DNA from: Isoptericola halalbus
GTDB taxonomy: Bacteria; Actinomycetota; Actinomycetes; Actinomycetales; Cellulomonadaceae
Length of the DNA stretch: 37,525 nt
Assembly (NCBI GenBank): GCA_009663185.1
Contig: VJZX01000029.1
Coordinates: 1-37,525, forward strand
Direction of reading: 5' to 3'
Below the pieces are notes generated by a model. That model saw nothing but the letters and a program-made list of their open reading frames with translations. It searched no databases and was not told where the DNA came from. Each line of letters starts with the position of its first letter. Positions within the stretch are counted from its first letter, which is position 1. This document shows positions 18,955 through 26,921 of the stretch, in pieces. Made by a program: the position numbers and the translations under genes.

Positions 18955-19548
18955 TCAGCCGGCGCTGCGGGCGCGGCGTCGGGCAGCCAGCTCGTCACCC
19001 TCGTGGGCGGCGACCGCCTCTGGGTCGTCGAGCGACTCGGTCGGCATCTCGGACAGGGTGCCCTCGATCTCGCGCCAGACCCTCCCGACCGCGATGCCGA
19101 AGACGCCCTGGCCGCCCTGGACCAGGTCGACGACCTCGTCGGGCGACGTGCACTCGTAGACCGAGGCGCCGTCGCTCATGAGCGTGATCTGCGCGAGGTC
19201 GTCGACGCCACGTTCGCGCAGGTGAGTCACGGCGCTGCGGATCTGCTGGAGCGAGACGCCCGTGTCGAGCAGGCGCTTGACGACCTTGAGCACGAGGATG
19301 TCGCGGAAGCTGTACAGCCGGTGCGTACCCGAGCCGGTCGCCGGGCGGATCGACGGCTCGACGAGCCCCGTGCGCGCCCAGTAGTCGAGCTGGCGGTACG
19401 TGATCCCCGCGACACCGCACGCAGTCGTGCCGCGGTAGCCGGTGCCGGCGTCCTGCTCCGTGAGGTCCTCGCCGAAGAGGAGCCCTTGGGCGCCGTGCGG
19501 CACCGAGACGCCCGCCGCCGGAGCGCTTGCCTCACCGCTGCTGTTCAC
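18955..19548 (-). CDS. MerR-family regulator (Rv1830-like)
   Basis: A 197-residue regulator. The MerR winged HTH spans about 38-85 (GVAGITYRQLDYWARTGLVEPS ... GTHRLYSFRDI), followed by a helical segment VLKVVKRLLDTGVSLQQIRSAV. There are no metal-binding cysteines of the MerR/CueR kind. The C-terminal part (SDGASVYECTSPDEVVDLVQGGQGVFGIAVG) is typical of the Rv1830 group. The GTG at 19548 has AGGAGG 4 bases upstream. It follows a DUF151 gene and an FtsR-like MerR, as in mycobacteria. A pair of direct repeats just upstream may be its operator. Confidence 0.93.
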   Translation of the reverse strand: MNSSGEASAPAAGVSVPHGAQGLLFGEDLTEQDAGTGYRGTTACGVAGITYRQLDYWARTGLVEPSIRPATGSGTHRLYSFRDILVLKVVKRLLDTGVSLQQIRSAVTHLRERGVDDLAQITLMSDGASVYECTSPDEVVDLVQGGQGVFGIAVGRVWREIEGTLSEMPTESLDDPEAVAAHEGDELAARRRARSAG

Positions 19549-19686
19549 TGTGCCTCCTGTGATGTCGCTTCCACGCTAGGTGCCGCCCGTGGGGTCGTCA
19601 ACGACGTCGGGCCGGAGCGGTTCCGGCGTGTCGCGAGAGGTCAGGTGCCCGGGCCGTCCTGCGGGTCGTTTCGGGACGATCGCCCG

Positions 19687-19762
19687 AACCCTCGACTCGA
19701 GATTGAAGGTTGTTATCAGTCACGGTAGCCGACGATCACCCTCGACCTGAGGTTCATGGTTG
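19687..19762 (-). repeat. Two 26-bp direct repeats upstream of the Rv1830-like MerR gene
   Basis: Copies at 19687-19712 and 19737-19762 match at 20 of 26 positions and start exactly 50 bp apart. Both contain CCCTCGAC near one end and GGTTG at the other. The second overlaps the stop codon region of the DUF151 gene. The first copy is about 140 bases upstream of the MerR GTG. A paired, helically phased site would suit autoregulation by this MerR protein or its paralogue; that is inference. Confidence 0.6.
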
Positions 19763-20314
19763 CGTGTCGTCCGGTCCGTCGCTGGGCCGGGGTTCCTCAG
19801 GCCCTTCGCCAGCCGACCCGGCGCCGGTCGGGTCGGTGAAGTCCGCGGGGTTGACGCTGTCGAGGAAGTCGCGGAACCGCTCGACCTCGCGCTGCTGCTC
19901 GACGTCGACGACCTCGACCCCCGCGGCAGCGACGATCTCCGCGGAGCACAGCACGGGGCTCTCCGTGCGCACCGCCAGCGCGATGGCGTCGGACGCGCGC
20001 GAGTCCAGGCGCACCCCGTTGGACAGGACGAGCTCGGCGAAGAAGATGCCGCCGTCGAGCGCGACGATCTCGACCTGCTCGAGCTCGACCCCGACCGCGC
20101 CGAGCAGGTCGCGCAGGAGGTCGTGGGTCATGGGGCGAGGCGTGACGAGGCCCGCCTGGGCCATCGCTATGGCCGATGCCTCGCGCGCGCCGATCACGAT
20201 GGGCACCGCAAGGTCGGCCGCGGCGTCGAACAACAGGACGACGATCTCCTGGTCGTGCTGCTGCTGCCGGACGCCGAGGACCTCCACGGGGACCATGGGT
20301 ACGTCGCTCGGCAC
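19754..20314 (-). CDS. Bifunctional nuclease family protein (DUF151, Rv1829-like)
   Basis: A 186-residue protein. VPMVPVEVLGVRQQQHDQEIVVLL begins the DUF151 domain, with LPIVIGAREASAIAMA-like (VPIVIGAREASAIAMAQ), MTHDLLRDLL, ARLDGGIFFA-like and DSRASDAIALAVR elements, all classic for the family (residues about 7-140). The last 35 residues are acidic and Pro-rich. Plant and bacterial relatives have been reported as nucleases; the role in this conserved cluster is unknown. GTG 20314 is chosen because GGAGG lies 5 bases upstream; ATG 20296 is an alternative. Confidence 0.92.
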   Translation of the reverse strand: MPSDVPMVPVEVLGVRQQQHDQEIVVLLFDAAADLAVPIVIGAREASAIAMAQAGLVTPRPMTHDLLRDLLGAVGVELEQVEIVALDGGIFFAELVLSNGVRLDSRASDAIALAVRTESPVLCSAEIVAAAGVEVVDVEQQREVERFRDFLDSVNPADFTDPTGAGSAGEGPEEPRPSDGPDDTQP

Positions 20315-20398
20315 GTCTGCCTCCACCCGATCCACGGTACGACGGCGGTGGTTGCGACGCAGCGGCCAGCGCGAGATCGCCCGGCGCATGGCGCAGGT

Positions 20399-21151
20399 TC
20401 ATCCCAGGTCGGCCACTCCTTGGCGCACCCAGGCGGTGTGCAGGCGGGTCAGCAGCTCGCCGACCTCCGACCCGAGCGTGGCCGCCTGGGCGCGCGCCGA
20501 TGGGGTCTGCTGCTTGCGGTACGGGGCGACGAGCTGGTCGACGAGGCTGACCTGCCGGTCCGCCGAGGTGCGCAGGGAGCGCAGGTGACGCGGCTCGATG
20601 CCGTACTCGGCCAGGCGTGCGGCGATCCGCACGACGTCGGGCGCGCCCGGGTCGAACCAGCCGCCTGCGCCCGGGCTCAGTACGCCGGCCGTGACGAGCT
20701 GCTCGACGAACGCGGCCTGCGTCCCGGTCGCCCCGGCGAGCGACTCCGCGGTCCACCGGCGGCGGGACGAGTGCCCGTCCTCCGCCGCGCCGTCGGCCAG
20801 GCGCGGGGCGGGACCCGGAGCGGGCTCCCCCGCGTCCATCGCGGCGAGCCGCTCCTTGATGACCTTGAGCGGCAGGTAGGAGTCGCGCTGCTCGGTCAGG
20901 ACGAACCGCAGGCGCTCGACGTCGGCCGGGCTGTACTGCCGGTACCCCGAGGGGGTACGCACCGGGTCGATGAGCCCCTGCTCCTCGAGGAACCGGAGCT
21001 TGGAGTGCGAGATCGACGGAAACTGCGGTCCCAGCTGCGCCAGGACGTCGGAGATGCGCATCGTGGCCTGGCGGGAGATCCCCTGCGGCCACCGCTCGGT
21101 GATCGTCTCCTGGCGCGGCTCGGGATCGCGCGCCGCGTGCGCGGCCGTCAC
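20399..21151 (-). CDS. ftsR: MerR-family regulator FtsR-like (Rv1828-like)
   Basis: A 250-residue regulator with a winged HTH at about 31-100 (MRISDVLAQLGPQFPSISHSKLRFLEEQGLI ... PSGYRQYSPADVERL) and a second helical domain from about 130 (WTAESLAGATGTQAAFVEQLV ... PDVVRIAARLAEYGIEPRHLR). The two-domain form and its position after an FHA gene match Rv1828 and C. glutamicum FtsR, an activator of ftsZ. The GTG start at 21151 overlaps the garA stop by GTGA, so translation is coupled. A later ATG (21061) starts right at the HTH but lacks a Shine-Dalgarno. The gap to the DUF151 gene is 84 bases. Confidence 0.92.
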   Translation of the reverse strand: MTAAHAARDPEPRQETITERWPQGISRQATMRISDVLAQLGPQFPSISHSKLRFLEEQGLIDPVRTPSGYRQYSPADVERLRFVLTEQRDSYLPLKVIKERLAAMDAGEPAPGPAPRLADGAAEDGHSSRRRWTAESLAGATGTQAAFVEQLVTAGVLSPGAGGWFDPGAPDVVRIAARLAEYGIEPRHLRSLRTSADRQVSLVDQLVAPYRKQQTPSARAQAATLGSEVGELLTRLHTAWVRQGVADLG

Positions 21152-21624
21152 AACCGGGGCGCCTGCGTGCCCCGCGGCGCCTGCGGGCTGGCGTGGAACG
21201 CCATCCGGAACTTGCCGATCTGCACCTCGTCACCCGTGGTCAGCGTGGCCGCGTCGATCCGCACGCGGTTGACGTACGTGCCGTTGAGGGATCCGATGTC
21301 CCGCACCACGAACCGGTCGCCCTCGCGGACGATCTCGGCGTGCTTGCGGGAAACCGTCACGTCGTCCAGGAAGATGTCCGCGCTCGCGCTGCGCCCGGCG
21401 ACGGCCCGGTCGGTGTCGAGCAGGAACCGCTCGCCCACGGCTCCGGACCCGTACTGGACCACGAGAAGGGCCGAGTGGCGCGGGAGCGCCGCGACGGCGG
21501 CCGCTTCCTCCGCGGTCAACGGGATGCGGTGGACCTGCTCCTCCGCAGGCGCACCGATGCGCCCGAGGTTCGCCGTCGTGTCGGCGCTCCCCCGGTGCGG
21601 TGGGTGAGCACGGGGGTCCGTCAT
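21148..21624 (-). CDS. garA: FHA-domain protein (GarA/OdhI-like)
   Basis: A 158-residue cytosolic protein. The FHA domain lies at about 52-140 with GRS (77-79), SRKHAEI (92-98) and SLNGTYVN (112-119), the phosphothreonine pocket. In GarA/OdhI the FHA domain binds 2-oxoglutarate dehydrogenase and glutamate-metabolism enzymes, and is switched off by phosphorylation of an N-terminal Thr pair. Here a Thr-Thr pair occurs at 16-17 (ADTTANLGRI), differing from the mycobacterial ETTSVFR context. ATG 21624 follows AGGAGG at a 5-base gap. It is first in a coupled pair with ftsR. No kinase gene is present in the window. Confidence 0.92.
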   Translation of the reverse strand: MTDPRAHPPHRGSADTTANLGRIGAPAEEQVHRIPLTAEEAAAVAALPRHSALLVVQYGSGAVGERFLLDTDRAVAGRSASADIFLDDVTVSRKHAEIVREGDRFVVRDIGSLNGTYVNRVRIDAATLTTGDEVQIGKFRMAFHASPQAPRGTQAPRL

Positions 21625-21785
21625 CAGTCCTCCTGTGAGGTCGGGCGGGGCCGCCGGGCGACGCCGGACCCGGGCGACCCGCTGACCGTGCCCCCCGGTA
21701 CCGCCGCGCGTCCGACGTGCGCCTTCATCCGCTCAACCTACCTCGGGAGCGGCCGGAGCGGGAAGCCGAACGCACTCGCACGGCT
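21625..21785 (-). other. Intergenic region upstream of garA (no gcvH)
   Basis: These 161 bases lie between the DUF881 stop and garA. In mycobacteria I recall gcvH here. No lipoyl-domain frame is present. The region is long enough for a garA-ftsR promoter; a TAGGTT hexamer near 21740 on the minus strand is a possible -10, at low confidence. Confidence 0.4.
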
Positions 21786-22898
21786 TCAGTCCTGCGGCTC
21801 CTGCGGTGTCGCGAACCGCGGCTCCTGCGGCTGACGCACCGCCGTGACCTCGACCAGGTCCTGCGAGAACAGCGACGCCTGCGCGCCCCGGTTTCGCACC
21901 GTCGCGAACGCGCCGCCGGGAATCTCCAGCGCGGGACCGATCGTGTCGGGGTCGCCGATCGCGGTCCACCGGTACGGGGACGAGAGCTCCTCGTCGTCGA
22001 CCACGATCGCGCCGTCGCGGTCCACGAACCACGACGAGGTCACCAGCCGGACCCCGTTGAGCTCGACCGCCTCGGCGCCCGCGTTGCGCAGCTCCTCGAG
22101 CACGTTGAACAGCTGGGCGGCCGTCAGGCCGCCTCCGGGGTCAGCGATGGAGATCTCGACACCGGGGCCCTCGGCGGGCAGCCGACCCGACAGGATGCCC
22201 TCCGACTGCGCCCGCTCGCGCGCGAGCTCGAGCGCGGCCTGCGCCCGCCCGGTGCCCGACGCGAGCTCGTCCCGGGTCGCCTCCAGGCGCGCGACCTCGT
22301 CGTCGAGCCGGTCCGCCCGCTGCGTCACCTCGTCGAGCAGCCGGACCAGGTCGTCCTGACGCGCCGAGGAGAGCTGGTCCGACGCCGACTGCTGCACCTG
22401 CACCACGAGCGCGAACCCCAGCGCCGCACAGAGCACCCCGGCGAGCAGCTGCGACCGCGTCATGCGTGGGCGCAACGCCTGACCCAGACGGCGCCAGGCG
22501 CCCGCGGCCGTGGTGTTCGCGAACACGTCCTCGCTCGGCACGACCGGCTCGGAGGGTACCGACGCCTTCTCCTGCCCGGGTGCGCCGGCCGTGTCGGGTG
22601 CCGGTGTCGGTGTCGGTGCCGGCTCGGGCACGGGCCGGCGCTCCGTGACGTCGTCGGCCTCAGGCTGCTCAGGTTCGTCCGCCGGGCGGTCGTCGCCCTC
22701 GGGCCCGGGTGTGCCCTCGGTCGCGGGCTCGTCGACGAGAGCCTTGCCGTCCTCCGCGGGCGTGCCGTCGTCGACGGAAGCGGCGTCGCCCTCGGGCATG
22801 ACGCCGGCCGGCACGCTGTCGTCGACGGGTCCCGTCCCATGCGCGTCCTGCGGCTGGGAGTCGTCGCGGGCGTCGGTCACGTCGTCGGGTCGGGTCAT
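21786..22898 (-). CDS. DUF881 family membrane protein with long acidic N-terminus
   Basis: A 370-residue single-pass membrane protein. Residues 1-145 are strongly acidic and Pro/Gly-rich (many D, E, P; for example DDVTERRPVPEPAPTPTPAP), and probably disordered and cytoplasmic. A membrane helix lies at about 150-168 (LLAGVLCAALGFALVVQVQ), then a coiled coil at 175-230, then the DUF881 domain (GPGVEISIADPGGGLTAAQLFNVLEELRNAGAEAVELNGVRL). The family looks related to cell-envelope or division proteins, function unproven. The ATG at 22898 lies 2 bases after the small basic protein stop. It is the second DUF881 paralogue in the same operon. Confidence 0.92.
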   Translation of the reverse strand: MTRPDDVTDARDDSQPQDAHGTGPVDDSVPAGVMPEGDAASVDDGTPAEDGKALVDEPATEGTPGPEGDDRPADEPEQPEADDVTERRPVPEPAPTPTPAPDTAGAPGQEKASVPSEPVVPSEDVFANTTAAGAWRRLGQALRPRMTRSQLLAGVLCAALGFALVVQVQQSASDQLSSARQDDLVRLLDEVTQRADRLDDEVARLEATRDELASGTGRAQAALELARERAQSEGILSGRLPAEGPGVEISIADPGGGLTAAQLFNVLEELRNAGAEAVELNGVRLVTSSWFVDRDGAIVVDDEELSSPYRWTAIGDPDTIGPALEIPGGAFATVRNRGAQASLFSQDLVEVTAVRQPQEPRFATPQEPQD

Positions 22899-22900
22899 GC

Positions 22901-23233
22901 TCAGGCCTTGAAGAGGTGCCGGCGGATCGCCGCCGCGTTCGAGAAGATGCGGATGCCGAGGACGACCACGACCGCCGTCGACAGCTGCGCGCCGACCCCC
23001 AGCTGGTCGCCGAGGAACACGATGAACGCCGCGACGAGCACGTTCGACAGGAACGAGACCAGGAACACCTTGTCGTCGAACATGCCGTCGAGCAGCGCAC
23101 GCAGCCCACCGAACAACGCGTCGAGCGCCGCCACGACGGCGATGGGCAGGTAGGGCTGCAGCGCGACCGGCACGGTGGGCTGCAGCACGAGGCCGGCGAC
23201 GACGCCGATCACGAGCCCGACGACGGCGATCAT
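22901..23233 (-). CDS. sbp: Small basic family protein (DUF1290, Sbp)
   Basis: A 110-residue membrane protein with three hydrophobic segments (about 2-20, 29-45 and 60-95). The motif PYLPIAVVAALDALFGGLRA then FVVSF-like (FLVSFLSNVLVAAFIVFLGDQLGVG) is characteristic of DUF1290. It always sits between two DUF881 genes in Actinobacteria and some Firmicutes, and is presumed to work with them at the membrane. Its start overlaps the upstream DUF881 stop by ATGA (23230-23233). Confidence 0.95.
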   Translation of the reverse strand: MIAVVGLVIGVVAGLVLQPTVPVALQPYLPIAVVAALDALFGGLRALLDGMFDDKVFLVSFLSNVLVAAFIVFLGDQLGVGAQLSTAVVVVLGIRIFSNAAAIRRHLFKA

Positions 23234-24144
23234 GGGCTTTCCTCCTCGGTTCCGGTGCCACTGAGGCTGGGACGGTCGTCGGTGAGCGGCTCCGCGCTGC
23301 GCAGCCGCTGCGTGCCGACGCCGGGCAGCTCGAGCTCGTCCCGCGCCGTCACGCTCGACTCGATGCCGTACCCGGACGCCAGGAGCTGCAGGTACGCCGG
23401 AGCGTCGGAGCGAGCGTACGCGGACTGCATGTCCTGCGTGTCACCGATCGCCCGGATCGTGTACGTCGGGCCCGGCAGCGGGACCAGATCGACCAGGATG
23501 GCGTCGCCCGCGTTGCGGATCGCCGACAACCCGGTCAGCCGCTGGTCGTCGACCGAGACGGCCTCCGCGCCCGCTGCCCACAGGGCGTTGACCACCGTAC
23601 GGATGTCCGTGTACTGCACCCGCGTCCCCGGCTCGCCCGACCCCTCGGTGAGGCCGGCCCCGCCGTCGGTGAGCGTGACGACCAGACCCGGCCCCGTCAC
23701 GGCCGCCGACCCGTTGACCAGGCCGTCCAGACGGAGCCGTTCCGCCAAGGCAGGGTCGCGCGACGCCAGGGTCGCCGCCTGAAGTGTCTCGATCTCGGCG
23801 CTGAGTGCGGCCGAGCGCGCCTGCAGGTCTTCCACCTGGGCCGACCGGGCCCTGATCTCCTCCTCGAGCAGGACGCGCGCGGCCGCGACCCCCTCCTGCG
23901 GCACGCGGAGCTGGCGTGCGGCGCTCGCGGACATCAGACCGAGCAGGATCGCCACGAGCACCAGCAGCACGACGCCGGACGAGCTGCGCCTGTCGGGAAC
24001 TCGGCCCTCGCGCACGGCCCGCCGCCGCGCCGCGGCCTCCGCGTATCCCGGGTCGAGAGGCCGTTCCATCACCTCGACGAGAAGCGTCATCGAGGCGTCC
24101 GGACGGCGACGGATGTCAGGCCGACGCTGGGTCGGCTCCGTCAT
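23230..24144 (-). CDS. DUF881 family membrane protein
   Basis: A 304-residue single-pass protein: a basic cytoplasmic N-terminus (residues 1-55, RRPDIRRRPD...), a membrane helix at about 57-73 (GVVLLVLVAILLGLMSA), a coiled coil at 85-135 (VLLEEEIRARSAQVEDLQARSAAL...), then the DUF881 domain with GPGLVVTLTDGG and DIRTVVNALWAAGAEAVSVDDQRL. The ATG at 24144 overlaps the pgsA stop by ATGA, and its own stop overlaps the sbp start the same way, so the three genes are translationally coupled. Confidence 0.93.
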   Translation of the reverse strand: MTEPTQRRPDIRRRPDASMTLLVEVMERPLDPGYAEAAARRRAVREGRVPDRRSSSGVVLLVLVAILLGLMSASAARQLRVPQEGVAAARVLLEEEIRARSAQVEDLQARSAALSAEIETLQAATLASRDPALAERLRLDGLVNGSAAVTGPGLVVTLTDGGAGLTEGSGEPGTRVQYTDIRTVVNALWAAGAEAVSVDDQRLTGLSAIRNAGDAILVDLVPLPGPTYTIRAIGDTQDMQSAYARSDAPAYLQLLASGYGIESSVTARDELELPGVGTQRLRSAEPLTDDRPSLSGTGTEEESP

Positions 24145-24755
24145 GTCGGCTCGCCCTCCGCTGCCGGTCCGCCGTCCCGAGCGCGGCCGGTGGACACGAG
24201 GCGCCGGGTCTGCGCCACGTACTGCAGCCCGGCGAGCCAGTACAGGCCGATCCCCCACCACGTGAACGCCCACCCCACGACGTGCGCCACCGCACCGACC
24301 GCGCCCGGCACCTCAGCGAGCAGGAGCAGTGGGAACGCGTAGAGCAACGCGAATGTCCCCGCCTTGCCCACGAAGCTCACCTCGAGCGGCCCGTACCCGT
24401 ACCGGGCCAGCAGCGGCATCAGGAACGCGAGCATCACGTCGCGCGCCGCGATGACGACGACCAGCCACAGCGGCACGATCTCGCGCCACGCGAGGCCGAG
24501 GAGCGTGACGAAGATGAAGAGGCGGTCGGCCGCCGGGTCGAGCATCTGACCGAGCTTGCTGACCTGGTTCAGGCGCCGCGCCAGCACGCCGTCGAGCCAG
24601 TCGGTGAAACCCGAGACGGCGAGGACGACAAGCGCCCACACGTCGTGCCCGGCGACGATCAGCACCGCGAAGACCGGGACGAGCGCCAGGCGCACCATGC
24701 TGATGACGTTCGGGATCGTGAAGACCGTGGAGCGGATCTCCTGACCTGCCTGCAC
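24141..24755 (-). CDS. pgsA: CDP-alcohol phosphatidyltransferase (PgsA-like)
   Basis: A 204-residue integral membrane enzyme of phospholipid synthesis. It carries the full CDP-OH-P motif D-G-x2-A-R-x8-G-x3-D-x3-D as Asp55-Gly56, Ala59-Arg60, Gly69, Asp73 and Asp77, within FTDWLDGVLARRLNQVSKLG and QMLDPAADR. Five or six hydrophobic helices are visible. The acceptor (glycerol-phosphate or other) cannot be decided; position matches the pgsA2 gene I recall at the head of the mycobacterial cluster. GTG 24755 is chosen because GGGGAAGG lies 5 bases upstream; GTG 24761 sits directly against that purine run and is the alternative. Confidence 0.92.
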   Translation of the reverse strand: MQAGQEIRSTVFTIPNVISMVRLALVPVFAVLIVAGHDVWALVVLAVSGFTDWLDGVLARRLNQVSKLGQMLDPAADRLFIFVTLLGLAWREIVPLWLVVVIAARDVMLAFLMPLLARYGYGPLEVSFVGKAGTFALLYAFPLLLLAEVPGAVGAVAHVVGWAFTWWGIGLYWLAGLQYVAQTRRLVSTGRARDGGPAAEGEPT

Positions 24756-25013
24756 GCTCACCTTCCCCTGGGTTCACCGGACGAGTGCCGTCCTCGCCAT
24801 CCTACGCAGTGGGCAACCTCACCGGAGCCGACCCCCCGCGGCGGCGCCCGACCCCGTACCATGAGGGAGACTTCGGAGTTCGTCGTCCCTCCCGCGTGTT
24901 CGTGCGAACCCGGCCAGAGCCGGGTCAGGTGTGTGTGTCCGGGACGAGCGACCGCCTCGCCCCAGCGGCGACGCAGGACTCCTCCCACCACGACGAACGG
25001 TCACCACCTCCGT
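24756..25013 (+). promoter_or_regulatory. Leader region of the DEAD-box helicase gene
   Basis: This is the divergent region between pgsA and the helicase. A possible -10 TACCAT (24857-24862) would leave a leader of about 145 bases. A perfect 7-bp hairpin ACCCGGC-CAGA-GCCGGGT sits at 24908-24925. No Shine-Dalgarno precedes the ATG at 25014. A long structured leader without a Shine-Dalgarno suggests post-transcriptional control, as for cold-responsive RNA helicases; this is inference. Confidence 0.4.
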
Positions 25014-26861
25014 ATGAGCACCGCTGACTTGACCCTGCCCACCGAGCCCACGTTCGCCGACCTCAACCTGCCCGCAGCACTGCAGGCCGCCGTCGACGAC
25101 CTCGGCTTCACGACGCCGTCGCCCATCCAGGCGCGCGCCATCCCCGAGCTCCTGTCCGGGCGCGACATCACCGGCGTCGCCCAGACCGGCACCGGCAAGA
25201 CCGCCGCGTTCGGCATCCCCCTGCTCGCCGCGGTCGACACCGGCGCCGACGTGGCGCGCGGCCACGTCCAGGCGCTCGTCCTGACGCCCACGCGCGAGCT
25301 CGCGATGCAGGTCGCCGACGCGATCGAGTCCTTCGCGACGCATCTGCCCGGCCTGCGCGTGCTGTCCGTCTACGGCGGTGCGCCCTACGTTCCCCAGCAG
25401 CGCGCCCTGCGCGACGGCGTCCACGTCGTCGTCGGCACACCCGGACGCATCATGGACCACATGGAACGCGGCTCGCTGTCACTCGACGGCGTCCGCTTCC
25501 TCGTGCTCGACGAGGCCGACGAGATGCTCCGGATGGGCTTCGCGGAGGACGTCGAGAAGATCTTCGGCCAGGCACCCGCGCAGCGTCAGGTCGCCCTGTT
25601 CTCCGCGACGATGCCCCCCGCCATCCGCACGGTCGCCGAGACGCACCTCAACGAGCCGGTCGAGATCACGGTGTCCCGCCAGTCGAGCACCACGGCAAGT
25701 GTCGAGCAGACCTACGCGATCGTGCCGTTCCGCCACAAGGTCGGCTCGCTCGTCCGCGTGCTCGCCACCTCCGACGCCGACGCCACCATCGTGTTCACCC
25801 GCACGCGCGCGGCCGCCGAAGAGGTCGGCGCCGCACTGGTCGAGCGCGGTGTGTCGGCCGCGACGATCTCGGGCGACGTCGCGCAGAAGGAGCGCGAACG
25901 CATCGTCGAGCGGCTCCGCTCCGGCGCGCTCGACGTGCTCGTCGCCACCGACGTCGCCGCTCGCGGGCTCGACGTCGACCGCATCGGGCTCGTCGTCAAC
26001 TTTGATATCCCCCGCGAGCCCGAGGCCTACGTGCACCGCATCGGCCGCACCGGTCGCGCCGGCCGCACCGGGCGGGCGATGTCCTTCGTCACCCCGCACG
26101 AGCGGGGCAAGCTCAAGCACATCGAGCGCACCATCCGCGCCGAGCTCACCGAGGTCGAGGTCCCCTCCCCCAAGGACGTCTCCGAGCACCGCGCCCGTCG
26201 CATGCTGGACGCCGTCGTCGCGCGCCGCGAGGCCGGCCGCCTCGACCTGTACACACAGATGCTCGCCGACCGCGCCGACGGTCCGGCCGGCACCGGCGAC
26301 GCCGCCGCGGTCCTCGAGGTCGCCGCGGCGCTCCTGGCGCTCGCGGTCGGCGACGACGGTCCCCGGCAGCGCGCCGAGCAGGAGGAGTTCGAGCGGGAGC
26401 GTGCGGAGGCACGCGGCGGCCGCACCCGCGAGACGCACCGTGCCGAGCGCGCGGAGCGCGACAGCGACCGTACGCACCGGCACCCACGGGCCGACCGCGC
26501 CGACCATGGCGACCACCGTCGCCGGGACCACGACGAGCGTCCCGCCCGGGGCCAGGGCATCCGTCGTCCGGCGGCCGGCACGCGCTACCGCATCGCGGTC
26601 GGCCACACGCACGGTGCACAGCCGCGCGGCATCGTCGGCGCGCTGACGAACGAGGGCGGGCTGACCGGCTCGGAAATCGGCAAGATCGACATCTTCGGCA
26701 GCTTCTCGCTCGTCGACATCTCGACGCCGCTCGACGACGCGACGATCGACCGCATCGGCCGGGCGCACGTCGCAGGCAAGGCGCTGCGTATCGCCGTCGA
26801 CAAGGGCGCCCCGGAGCGTCGTGCCCCGCGCAGCGAGCGGCGTCCGGCGCACGCGCGCTGA
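25014..26861 (+). CDS. DEAD-box ATP-dependent RNA helicase (DeaD/CsdA-like)
   Basis: A 615-residue RNA helicase. Visible motifs: Q-motif around 13-39 (GFTTPSPIQ), AQTGTGKT (56-63), PTRELA, GTPGR, DEAD (166-169), SAT (197-199), then in the second RecA domain TIVFTRTR, DVLVATDVAARGLDVDRI and HRIGRTGRAGRTG. Residues about 455-530 form an Arg/Asp/His-rich linker (AERDSDRTHRHPRADRADHG), followed by a DbpA-type RNA-binding domain (YRIAVGHTHGAQPRGIVGAL...GKIDIF) and a basic tail. Acts in ribosome assembly or mRNA turnover. The start is set by the MSTADLTLPTEPTF homologous region; the frame remains open upstream but is antisense to pgsA. Confidence 0.95.
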   Translation: MSTADLTLPTEPTFADLNLPAALQAAVDDLGFTTPSPIQARAIPELLSGRDITGVAQTGTGKTAAFGIPLLAAVDTGADVARGHVQALVLTPTRELAMQVADAIESFATHLPGLRVLSVYGGAPYVPQQRALRDGVHVVVGTPGRIMDHMERGSLSLDGVRFLVLDEADEMLRMGFAEDVEKIFGQAPAQRQVALFSATMPPAIRTVAETHLNEPVEITVSRQSSTTASVEQTYAIVPFRHKVGSLVRVLATSDADATIVFTRTRAAAEEVGAALVERGVSAATISGDVAQKERERIVERLRSGALDVLVATDVAARGLDVDRIGLVVNFDIPREPEAYVHRIGRTGRAGRTGRAMSFVTPHERGKLKHIERTIRAELTEVEVPSPKDVSEHRARRMLDAVVARREAGRLDLYTQMLADRADGPAGTGDAAAVLEVAAALLALAVGDDGPRQRAEQEEFERERAEARGGRTRETHRAERAERDSDRTHRHPRADRADHGDHRRRDHDERPARGQGIRRPAAGTRYRIAVGHTHGAQPRGIVGALTNEGGLTGSEIGKIDIFGSFSLVDISTPLDDATIDRIGRAHVAGKALRIAVDKGAPERRAPRSERRPAHAR

Positions 26862-26877
26862 GGCCCTCTCGCTGTTG

Positions 26878-26919
26878 ATGCGTGTGGCGGGTACCCCACC
26901 GGGTACCCGCCACACGCAT
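26878..26919. terminator. Perfect 19-bp hairpin between convergent genes
   Basis: Arms 26878-26896 and 26901-26919 are exact inverse complements (ATGCGTGTGGCGGGTACCC and its complement) around a 4-base CACC loop. It sits 16 bases after the helicase stop and 2 bases before the stop of the convergent PH-domain gene, so it can terminate both. There is no T-tract; GC-rich hairpins without one are common terminators in Actinobacteria. Confidence 0.85.
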
Positions 26920-26921
26920 GT

